A stretch of 6,354 nt of DNA, taken from Alphaproteobacteria bacterium. Lineage in GTDB: Bacteria; Pseudomonadota; Alphaproteobacteria; Rickettsiales; 21-14-0-20-44-7. Below are positions 1 to 4,997 of the stretch, one piece after another. Positions within the stretch are counted from its first letter, which is position 1. Every line of letters begins with the position of its first letter. The translations under genes and the position numbers were made by a program. The notes beneath the pieces are model-generated. The model saw nothing but the letters and a program-made list of their open reading frames with translations, was not told the origin of the DNA and did not search any database. The stretch is taken from contig JABDBO010000054.1 of the NCBI GenBank assembly GCA_013288575.1, positions 1 through 6,354 on the forward strand. Direction: 5' to 3'.

Positions 1-637
1 TGCTGGTAATTGCCGCCTCACGCTTTTCACTGCGCCGCCATTGGCGCGGCTTGTCGCTCATGCCGAAAAAATAAACCAGGAATGAAATCACCATAAGCGA
101 CGCCGGCATAATCCATGCGATGCGCGGGCCGTAACCACCATAAATAATCCCTGCAATCGCCGGGCCGGAAATTGTCGCGATCTGGAAACCACTAGTCTGG
201 AAAGCCGAGGCCGATGGCATTTGGTCACGCGGAACAATTTGTGGCAATATCGCAAAAGACGCGGGCGCTGCAAATGCGCGAGTAAAGCCGGAAATAAATA
301 TGCCGATAAACAGCCACGGAATAATTCCGCCAGGCGCTGTAATCACGCTGCCGCCGATTAATGCCATCAATAATGAATCCAGCGCAAGAACACTCACGCA
401 AGTAAGCATCACGCGATATGGGCGGCTGATATCAACCACGTGACCTGCAAAAAGCGCACAGACGATAGCAGGAACCGCTTCCGCTAAACCAGTTAAGCCG
501 AGGATGAAAGGTGATTTGGTAATTGAATAAACTTGCCAGCCAATAATCATATCCTGCCCAACCCAGGCAGTCATGAAAAGGATCCGGCTAATTAATATCA
601 CCCGAAAATCACGGAGTTTTAAAACGGAAAGTTTCAT
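1..637 (-). CDS. MFS transporter, N-terminal part (cut by window edge)
   Basis: This encodes the first 212 residues of a major facilitator superfamily permease; the rest lies beyond position 1. I translated the reverse complement by hand and found no stop. It begins MKLSVLKLRDFRVILISR, the short cytoplasmic N-terminus of the EntS-like (MFS_3) group. Family-like pieces follow: GWQVYSITKSPFILGLTGL (about residues 33-51), a degenerate motif A loop GHVVDISRPYRVM (about 67-79), and further hydrophobic stretches rich in Gly, Ala, Ile and Leu. About five or six membrane spans fit in the visible part. It would act in the inner membrane, probably as a drug or small-molecule exporter; the substrate cannot be read. 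The start lies four bases after the cobS stop, so the two genes are probably co-transcribed. No Shine-Dalgarno sequence is visible. The family is well supported, the substrate is not. Confidence 0.85.
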   Translation of the reverse strand, partial: MKLSVLKLRDFRVILISRILFMTAWVGQDMIIGWQVYSITKSPFILGLTGLAEAVPAIVCALFAGHVVDISRPYRVMLTCVSVLALDSLLMALIGGSVITAPGGIIPWLFIGIFISGFTRAFAAPASFAILPQIVPRDQMPSASAFQTSGFQIATISGPAIAGIIYGGYGPRIAWIMPASLMVISFLVYFFGMSDKPRQWRRSEKREAAITS

Positions 638-641
638 TTAA

Positions 642-1586
642 TTACTGATTTAGTTTCGTCACATTATTCTCGGTTCCGAAGCAGCGCTGGTAATATTCCA
701 TAATAACTTGTCGCTCTGATTCTTCACTCTTGTTAAGAAAAGTAAGTTTGAACGCCTGCAGAACATCGCCAAAAATCTGCCAGTTTTCCGCCCAGGTAAT
801 CACCGTGCGCGGCGACATAACTGTTGAAATATCACCATTCATCAACCCCTGGCGCGTCAGATTCGCCATGTTAACCATCTGTTTTACTATATCTTTTTCT
901 GCAGGTTTCAATTTCGGCAATTTGCTCAAAACGATATCAATCTCAGCTTTTTCTTCCAAGTAATTGAGGTTCACCAGCAAATTCCATCGATCAAGCTGGC
1001 CCTGGTTTATCGGCTGAGTTCCATGATAGAGCCCGGTGCTGTCACCCAACCCAATCGTGTTCGCCGTAGCAAATAATCTGAAATCCGCATTTGGGCGAAT
1101 CACTCTATTTTGGTCAAGCAAAGTAAGTTTACCGCCAGCTTCCAAAACCCGCTGAATAACAAACATAACTTCCGGCCTGCCCGCGTCATATTCATCAAAT
1201 ACAAGTGCGACTGGTCTTTCCAATGAATATGGCAAAATACCAGGCTGAAATTCTGTAACTTGCTTACCATCTTTTAAAATAATTGCATCTTTGCCAATCA
1301 AATCCACCCGGCTGATATGCGAATCCAAATTGATACGAAGGCATGGCCAGTTAAGGCGCGCCGCCACTTGCTCAATATGTGTTGATTTTCCAGTGCCATG
1401 ATAACCTTGAATCATCACGCGGCGGTTAAATTTAAAACCAACCAAAATCGCATGCGTAGTTGCCGGATCGAATTTATACGTCTCATCAATTTCCGGCACA
1501 TGTTCGGTGCGGTTTTTGAATGCTGGAACTTCCATATCAAATGGGAGATTGAAAAGTTTTTTGGCTGAAATTATAGTGTCTGTCAT
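642..1586 (-). CDS. cobS: CobS-type cobaltochelatase AAA+ ATPase subunit
   Basis: The product is a 314-residue AAA+ ATPase of the MoxR/CobS type. In known systems CobS and CobT form the motor that drives CobN to insert cobalt into hydrogenobyrinate a,c-diamide in aerobic B12 synthesis, in the cytoplasm. Visible motifs are Walker A GYHGTGKST (residues 61-69), Walker B VALVFDE (126-132), sensor 1 ATAN (173-176) and an arginine in MSPR (257-260). The stretch NRRVMIQGYHGTGKSTHIEQ is characteristic of CobS, and the length matches the usual 310-330 residues. I chose MTDTIISAKKLF as the start because CobS proteins begin this way; an upstream ATG at 1667 would add 27 residues antisense to bolA. No Shine-Dalgarno sequence is seen. 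cobT, the usual downstream partner, is absent; an MFS gene follows instead. CobS homologues also occur in genomes that may not make B12, so the role here is uncertain though the family is clear. Confidence 0.93.
   Translation of the reverse strand: MTDTIISAKKLFNLPFDMEVPAFKNRTEHVPEIDETYKFDPATTHAILVGFKFNRRVMIQGYHGTGKSTHIEQVAARLNWPCLRINLDSHISRVDLIGKDAIILKDGKQVTEFQPGILPYSLERPVALVFDEYDAGRPEVMFVIQRVLEAGGKLTLLDQNRVIRPNADFRLFATANTIGLGDSTGLYHGTQPINQGQLDRWNLLVNLNYLEEKAEIDIVLSKLPKLKPAEKDIVKQMVNMANLTRQGLMNGDISTVMSPRTVITWAENWQIFGDVLQAFKLTFLNKSEESERQVIMEYYQRCFGTENNVTKLNQ
1549..1577 (+). promoter_or_regulatory. Candidate sigma-70 promoter for bolA
   Basis: TTGAAA (1549-1554), a 17-base spacer and TATAGT (1572-1577) give good -35 and -10 matches with ideal spacing. 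The -10 position predicts a transcript start at about 1584-1585, on the A of the bolA ATG, so the mRNA would be leaderless. The promoter lies inside the first codons of cobS on the other strand. This fits the lack of a Shine-Dalgarno sequence before bolA. Confidence 0.6.
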
Positions 1587-1839
1587 GGCAATAAAAGATT
1601 TGATCACACAAACTATAGCAGAAACCTTCCATCCTGCGCAATTGGAAGTTATCGATGAGTCACACAAACATGCAGGTCACGCCGGCAGCCATCCGGAAGG
1701 CGAGAGCCATTTTCTAATCCGCGTTTCGGCAAAAGCTTTTAGCAATCACTCGCGCGTTGAACGCGAAAAACTGCTGCGAAAAACAATTGATTCCGCCACG
1801 CCGCGAAATATTCATGCGGTAAGGTTTGAGTTTATATGA
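1585..1839 (+). CDS. BolA family protein
   Basis: This is an 84-residue BolA-family protein. BolA-like proteins pair with monothiol glutaredoxins and bind or deliver Fe-S clusters; some also act in stress response and DNA binding. It shows the family signature EVIDESHKHAGHAG (residues 21-34), then ESHFLIRV (40-47), a helix FSNHSRVEREKLLRK (52-66), and the C-terminal IHAVRF with the conserved histidine at residue 77. The whole short domain is present. I chose the ATG at 1585 because family members begin MA-x-x-DxI; an upstream ATG at 1507 would add 26 residues antisense to cobS. In alphaproteobacteria a bolA gene beside cobS is a familiar arrangement, which supports both calls. Its ATG overlaps the divergent cobS start, and its TGA overlaps the next gene's ATG. 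The exact BolA subclass is not assigned, so no symbol is given. Confidence 0.92.
   Translation: MAIKDLITQTIAETFHPAQLEVIDESHKHAGHAGSHPEGESHFLIRVSAKAFSNHSRVEREKLLRKTIDSATPRNIHAVRFEFI
1612..1641 (-). promoter_or_regulatory. Candidate extended -10 promoter for cobS
   Basis: Read on the minus strand, TGCTATAGT at 1620-1612 is an extended -10 element (TGn plus TATAGT). TTGCGC at 1641-1636 is a weak -35, with 18 bases between. The predicted transcript would start near 1605, about 19 bases before the cobS ATG. The site lies inside bolA codons 10-19. It is a motif match only. Confidence 0.45.
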
Positions 1840-2150
1840 TCTCTGAATTTGAAACATATCTTCTATCCATAAGCACCTCTATGAAGGAAGCCGGAGTAGA
1901 AATGAAAATAAAAAAACAGGAGATAAGTTCCGAACATTTTAAGCTTTCGGTTGGACTAGAATCTCAAATTTATGTGGCTGATTTTACAATTTGGGAACGT
2001 CCATCAATAGTACAAGTGGATATTACTACGCTTCATTTAGCCACACAAAAAACAGATTTTACTCACCTCGCTAATCCTCGACAGATTACAGAAATAACTG
2101 AAGCTTTTGAGAAACTGCTTGAAATATTGAAGTCTAAATATTCTCATTAA
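1836..2150 (+). CDS. Unknown small protein translationally coupled to bolA
   Basis: I do not recognise this 104-residue protein with confidence. It starts within the bolA stop codon (ATGA overlap), so it is probably co-transcribed and translationally coupled. It is soluble, with no signal peptide or membrane span. The predicted order is an N-terminal helix (residues 2-19), several beta strands (about 21-70, including KLSVGLES and IYVADFTIWERPSIVQVDI), and a C-terminal helix (83-100, ITEITEAFEKLLEILKS). The layout and the xADFTIWE strand loosely recall small immunity-type proteins such as the TriTu family, but this is a weak visual resemblance. No toxin gene is nearby. Base composition is more AT-rich than bolA, with runs of A, which may point to later acquisition. 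An alternative internal start is the ATG at residue 16. Confidence 0.7.
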   Translation: MISEFETYLLSISTSMKEAGVEMKIKKQEISSEHFKLSVGLESQIYVADFTIWERPSIVQVDITTLHLATQKTDFTHLANPRQITEITEAFEKLLEILKSKYSH

Positions 2151-2162
2151 TACAAAATTCTT

Positions 2163-2194
2163 GCTATCTCGATTTTATGAGATAAGCTTTTTTT
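2163..2194 (+). terminator. Probable intrinsic terminator of the bolA operon
   Basis: GCTATCTC (2163-2170) pairs with GAGATAAGC (2179-2187) as an eight-pair stem with one bulged A and an eight-base loop. Seven T residues follow (2188-2194). It sits 12 bases after the stop of the 104-residue gene. It ends one base before the next start codon, so it could instead act as leader structure for the IalB-family gene. Confidence 0.6.
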
Positions 2195-2195
2195 C

Positions 2196-2672
2196 ATGAA
2201 AAGAATTTTGCTCAGCTTAACCGTTTTATTTTCCTCAGCAACTTTTGCCTCTGCCGCGAATCTTGATTCAACGCACGGCAATTGGAATGTTTACAGCAAT
2301 GGCAAAGACGCTTGCTATATAGCCTCAGTCCCAGTTGATGAAGATGGCAACTTCAAAAAGCGCGGCCAGCCTTATGTGCTAATCAATTCCAAAAAGAAAA
2401 CCGACGAAGTAAATATTTCCTCTGGTTACACTTACAAATCAGCGGTTGATGTTGAAATTTCAGTCGATAATAAAAAATTCAAACTCTTCACCAAAGATGA
2501 AAATGCTTGGGCAAAAGATGCAACGGCGGATAAAGCAATTGTAACTGCCATGAAATCCGGTGCTAAATTAATCGTTAAAGGCATTTCCAGCAAAAATAGT
2601 TATTCAACTGATACATATTCTCTAAAAGGCGCAGGTGCCGCCTATAAACGCATGAAGCAGTTGTGCAAGTGA
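2196..2672 (+). CDS. IalB-family exported protein
   Basis: This is a 158-residue protein of the invasion-associated locus B family, named after a Bartonella protein linked to erythrocyte invasion but widespread in non-pathogenic alphaproteobacteria. It begins with a clear Sec signal peptide: MKR, a hydrophobic core, and a likely cleavage after ASA at residue 20. The mature protein of about 138 residues would be periplasmic. Family features visible are the Trp motif GNWNVYSNGKDACYIAS (28-44), KRGQPYVLIN (55-64), FKLFTKDENAWAKD (95-108), ADKAIVTAMKSGAKLIVKG (111-129) and TDTYSLKGAGAAY (138-150). Two cysteines, C40 and C157, probably form the usual disulfide. IalB genes often lie just upstream of rlmN in this class, as here. 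Molecular function is not established. No Shine-Dalgarno sequence is present; the start directly follows a stem-loop and T-run. Confidence 0.88.
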   Translation: MKRILLSLTVLFSSATFASAANLDSTHGNWNVYSNGKDACYIASVPVDEDGNFKKRGQPYVLINSKKKTDEVNISSGYTYKSAVDVEISVDNKKFKLFTKDENAWAKDATADKAIVTAMKSGAKLIVKGISSKNSYSTDTYSLKGAGAAYKRMKQLCK

Positions 2673-2711
2673 CAAAATTGTTTAGCGAATTTATGAGCTT
2701 AGCAATTTGTC
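2671..2711 (+). repeat. Stem-loop after the IalB-family gene
   Basis: The arms GACAAAATTGTTTAGC (2671-2686) and GCTTAGCAATTTGTC (2697-2711) pair along almost their whole length, with one bulge, one T-T mismatch and a G-T wobble, around a 10-base loop. The left arm begins inside the TGA stop codon. No T-run follows, so this may be a rho-blocking or mRNA-stabilising hairpin rather than a classic terminator. Confidence 0.6.
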
Positions 2712-2736
2712 GTCCTCGCGTAGGCGGGGATCCAGT
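2708..2736 (+). repeat. REP-like palindromic repeat
   Basis: The segment contains TCCTCGC (2713-2719) and GCGGGGA (2724-2730), a seven-pair stem with one G-T wobble, flanked by TGTCG and TCCAG. It closely resembles the dispersed intergenic repeat of the form GTCATCC(T/C)CGCG...GGCGGGGATCCAG that I know from many proteobacterial genomes. Only one copy lies in this window. Its right half supplies GGGGA six bases before the MAPEG start codon. Confidence 0.65.
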
Positions 2737-3168
2737 ATGATGTATTACCATCATTATTATCATAACCCTCTTTTCTTCACCGTAGTTCTTGCATCACTTT
2801 GTGCATTCATCCAAATCTTCCTAACTATCCAAGTCATCCGCCTTCGCTGGCGCTTCAAAACCGCAGTCGGCGCTATAAAAAAAGAAATCTATGAACGCCG
2901 CAATGGCGCCCTTTCCAACTTTAACTCTTTCGCGCCTATCTTTTTGATTTTATTCGCTTTAGCTGAATATAACCGGGTCAATTGTGGGCTATTATTTTTC
3001 CTCGGCGGGTTGTTTATCGCCGGCCGGCTTTATCATATTTACAGCGTTTACACCCACGAAACCCGCACCAAAAGCTATAAACTGCGCATGTTTGGGATGA
3101 TCTCAACCTTCCTGGTTCTCATTGCATTAGCGCTCGCAAATCTATATATTGCGCTGGCATATATTTAA
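2737..3168 (+). CDS. MAPEG-family integral membrane protein
   Basis: This 143-residue membrane protein fits the MAPEG family (membrane-associated proteins in eicosanoid and glutathione metabolism); bacterial members of the YecN type are of uncertain substrate, some with glutathione transferase activity. About four membrane helices are visible: roughly residues 11-34, 64-79, 84-103 and 118-140. Family hallmarks include the basic stretch VIRLRWRFK (33-41), the RRNGALSNFNSFAPIFLIL segment (54-72), AEYN (76-79) and GRLYHIY (96-102). The N-terminus MMYYHHYYHN is unusually rich in Tyr and His. I chose ATG 2737 because GGGGA lies six bases upstream; ATG 2740 is also possible. A TTG at 2707 would extend the frame through the palindromic repeat and is unlikely. 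rlmN starts eight bases after the stop, so the two are probably co-transcribed. Confidence 0.82.
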   Translation: MMYYHHYYHNPLFFTVVLASLCAFIQIFLTIQVIRLRWRFKTAVGAIKKEIYERRNGALSNFNSFAPIFLILFALAEYNRVNCGLLFFLGGLFIAGRLYHIYSVYTHETRTKSYKLRMFGMISTFLVLIALALANLYIALAYI

Positions 3169-3176
3169 TTCCAATT

Positions 3177-4256
3177 ATGACTAATAAACAAAATATTATC
3201 GGCCTCTCGCGTGAAGAGTTGGCAGAAAAATTCGCCGCGCTTGGGCTGGAAAAATTTCGCCTAAAGCAAATCTGGCAATGGGTTTATTTTTACGGCGTGC
3301 GTGAATTTGAGAAAATGACCAATCTCTCCAAACCCACCCGCCAGTTGCTTGAAGATAATTTCTACATCGGCCGCCCAACTTTATCGCGTGACCTGCAATC
3401 CATCGACGGCACCCGCAAATTCCTCATCAAATTCGAAGATGGCCAGGAAGTCGAAACTGTCCATATCCCCGAAGCTGATCGCGGCAGCCTCTGCATGTCG
3501 AGCCAAGTCGGCTGCTCACTCACCTGCACCTTCTGCCACACCGGCACCCAAAAACTCACCCGCAACTTAAGCAGCGCCGATATCGTTGGCCAGTTCATGG
3601 TCGCCCGCGATGCTTTCGGCGAATGGCCCTCACCCAATGACGGCCGTATAATTTCCAACATCGTCATGATGGGCATGGGCGAACCATTGCTGAATTACGA
3701 CAATGTTTCCAAAGCCCTCAAAATCATCATGGATGAAGAAGGCATCAAACTCTCCAAACGCAAAATCACCCTTTCCACCTCCGGCATCGTCCCCTTCATC
3801 CAGCAATGCGGCGAAGATTTGGGCGTCAATCTCGCTGTATCGCTCCACGCCGTGCGCGATGAGCTTCGCGATGAAATTGTTCCCATTAACAAAAAATGGA
3901 AAATTGCCGAGTTGTTAGAAGCCTGCCGGAAATATTATGGTTATAAAGAAGACCAGTCTGGTTGGCGGCGCATTACGTTTGAATATGTCATGCTCAAAGG
4001 CGTAAATGATTCACTCGCCGACGCCCGTGAAATGGTGCGCCTCTTAAAAGACATTCGCGCCAAAGTGAATTTGATTCCATTCAACCCATGGCCCGGCGCA
4101 ATTTACGAATGCTCCACCAAAGAACAAATCGAAGCCTTTAGCAAAATCCTCGAAGATGCCGGCCTTTCCGCCCCCATCCGCCGCCCACGCGGGCAAGACA
4201 TCATGGCTGCCTGCGGCCAGTTGAAAAGCGATAGCGTAAAAATGCAAAAAATATAA
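3177..4256 (+). CDS. rlmN: Dual-specificity 23S rRNA/tRNA adenine C2-methyltransferase RlmN
   Basis: The product is a complete 359-residue radical SAM enzyme that methylates C2 of adenosine 2503 in 23S rRNA and of A37 in some tRNAs, in the cytoplasm, affecting translational fidelity. The [4Fe-4S] cluster motif is CSLTCTFC (C113, C117, C120). C106 and C346 match the catalytic cysteine pair of the E. coli enzyme (C118 and the methylated C355). Other hallmarks are GSLCMSSQVGC (103-113), MMGMGEPL (164-171), ITLSTSGIVP (197-206), NLAVSLHA (218-225), FEYVMLKGVND (268-278), NLIPFNPWPG (298-307) and RRPRGQDIMAACGQL (335-349). Nothing essential is missing. ATG 3177 gives a family-like N-terminus with LSREEL and FRLKQIWQWVY; no Shine-Dalgarno sequence precedes it. 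The central third uses strongly C-ending codons unlike cobS or the unknown genes. Confidence 0.96.
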   Translation: MTNKQNIIGLSREELAEKFAALGLEKFRLKQIWQWVYFYGVREFEKMTNLSKPTRQLLEDNFYIGRPTLSRDLQSIDGTRKFLIKFEDGQEVETVHIPEADRGSLCMSSQVGCSLTCTFCHTGTQKLTRNLSSADIVGQFMVARDAFGEWPSPNDGRIISNIVMMGMGEPLLNYDNVSKALKIIMDEEGIKLSKRKITLSTSGIVPFIQQCGEDLGVNLAVSLHAVRDELRDEIVPINKKWKIAELLEACRKYYGYKEDQSGWRRITFEYVMLKGVNDSLADAREMVRLLKDIRAKVNLIPFNPWPGAIYECSTKEQIEAFSKILEDAGLSAPIRRPRGQDIMAACGQLKSDSVKMQKI

Positions 4257-4282
4257 GACCGCAATTATCCAAAATAAATCGA

Positions 4283-4329
4283 TATGAAACTTTTATGACA
4301 TATCCTACTCTTGTCATGAGATTTTCATA
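4283..4329. repeat. Inverted repeat upstream of the 190-residue gene
   Basis: TATGAAACTTTTATGACA (4283-4300) and TGTCATGAGATTTTCATA (4312-4329) are near-perfect inverted arms: 15 of 18 Watson-Crick pairs, two more as G-T wobbles, around an 11-base spacer. No T-run follows on either strand, so it is not a standard terminator. It ends 21 bases before ATG 4351 and overlaps a possible -35 element, so an operator or a leader hairpin is plausible. Confidence 0.6.
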
Positions 4330-4342
4330 ATGTGCCTATAAA
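4311..4342 (+). promoter_or_regulatory. Weak promoter candidate for the 190-residue gene
   Basis: TTGTCA (4311-4316) and TATAAA (4337-4342) resemble -35 and -10 elements, but the 20-base spacer is longer than usual. The -10 position predicts a start near 4349, two bases before ATG 4351, which would give a leaderless mRNA. The -35 lies in the right arm of the inverted repeat. Confidence 0.3.
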
Positions 4343-4350
4343 ATCAAGCT

Positions 4351-4923
4351 ATGGCAAATGAAGATGATGAAATAGCACGTCTTGAAGAAACTATAAGAAA
4401 AGGCAAAGAAGCTGACACAAAATTAGTGAACAGCGGATTTCAAAAACTCTCTATGTCTATCTTTGCGATTTACCAACAAGAAATTGATGAAGCAGCTAAA
4501 AAGGAAGGCAAATTTGTTAATTTCAGCCTTCCGGTGATTGATAAGTATTGCAATAACCCAGATATGTTTAAACAACTGGAGTTGAAACCGCTGGAAAAAG
4601 CTTTTGCTAGTTTATCTGCGGATGAATATTCTGCCATGCTATCTCATTCTGATTGTATTCGCGATACTGATTCTTTTAAGAAATTTGAGACAGCCATTAA
4701 TCTTCAAGCTGAAAAAGCTGGGGTAAAACTCAATCTTGATCAAAAAAATGAAAATAATATTGGCTGGATGGAGCTGTTAATCAATAGAGCTGGAATCGTA
4801 ATTGATTCTCAGAAAACATTCGCATCTAATAATTCGGTTGGCCAGAATTTGCAGCCAGCAAAACCGCAAAAGCCAGGAGAGTTACCGCTTACCCAGAAAG
4901 AGAGCCCACAAATATGGCCTTAA
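4351..4923 (+). CDS. Unknown soluble 190-residue protein
   Basis: I do not recognise this protein. It has no signal peptide or membrane span. The N-terminus is strongly charged and probably helical (ANEDDEIARLEETIRKGKEAD, about residues 2-22), followed by further predicted helices such as YQQEIDEAAKKEG (41-53) and KPLEKAFASLSADEYSAML (79-97). A segment ending GWMELLINRAGIVID (138-152) could be a compact C-terminal element. The last 30 residues are Pro-, Gln- and Lys-rich and probably disordered (QPAKPQKPGELPLTQKESP). It has two cysteines, C67 and C102. The coding sequence is AT-rich compared with rlmN. It stands alone between rlmN and the convergent rpoC, preceded by an inverted repeat and with no Shine-Dalgarno sequence. 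A long open frame, coherent codon use and the terminator downstream support a real gene. It could be a lineage-specific regulator, adaptor or effector; nothing decides this. Confidence 0.72.
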   Translation: MANEDDEIARLEETIRKGKEADTKLVNSGFQKLSMSIFAIYQQEIDEAAKKEGKFVNFSLPVIDKYCNNPDMFKQLELKPLEKAFASLSADEYSAMLSHSDCIRDTDSFKKFETAINLQAEKAGVKLNLDQKNENNIGWMELLINRAGIVIDSQKTFASNNSVGQNLQPAKPQKPGELPLTQKESPQIWP

Positions 4924-4957
4924 GATGTCCTAATTACAGAGAATAAATCTCAATAAA

Positions 4958-4983
4958 AAACCCCGCTATCTCTAGCGGGGTTT
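4958..4983 (-). terminator. Intrinsic terminator downstream of rpoC, possibly bidirectional
   Basis: AAACCCCGCTA (4958-4968) and TAGCGGGGTTT (4973-4983) form a perfect 11-bp stem with loop TCTC. On the minus strand the GC-rich stem is followed by six T residues (complement of A 4955-4960), the classic layout for terminating rpoC transcription. On the plus strand TTTACTTT follows, a weaker tail that could also stop transcription from the 190-residue gene, whose stop lies 34 bases upstream. Confidence 0.88.
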
Positions 4984-4997
4984 ACTTTAAAAATTAT

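Noticed and set aside
88..273. 61-residue Arg-rich frame on the minus strand
   Set aside because: A different frame inside the MFS gene on the same strand; composition is a frame-shift artefact.
1507..1584. Upstream ATG at 1507 for the BolA protein
   Set aside because: The added 26 residues are antisense to cobS and upstream of the predicted promoter; the family begins at MAIKDL.
1587..1667. Upstream ATG at 1667 for cobS
   Set aside because: It would add 27 residues antisense to bolA that do not resemble any CobS N-terminus; MTDTIISAKKLF fits the family.
2707..2736. TTG start extending the MAPEG protein by ten residues
   Set aside because: The extension would be encoded by the palindromic repeat (SSSRRRGSS) and has no ribosome binding site; the ATG at 2737 has GGGGA at good spacing.
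3362..3676. 104-residue open frame antisense to rlmN, with several other frames in the same gene
   Set aside because: Shadow frames inside a complete, well-conserved rlmN; no independent start signals or family features.
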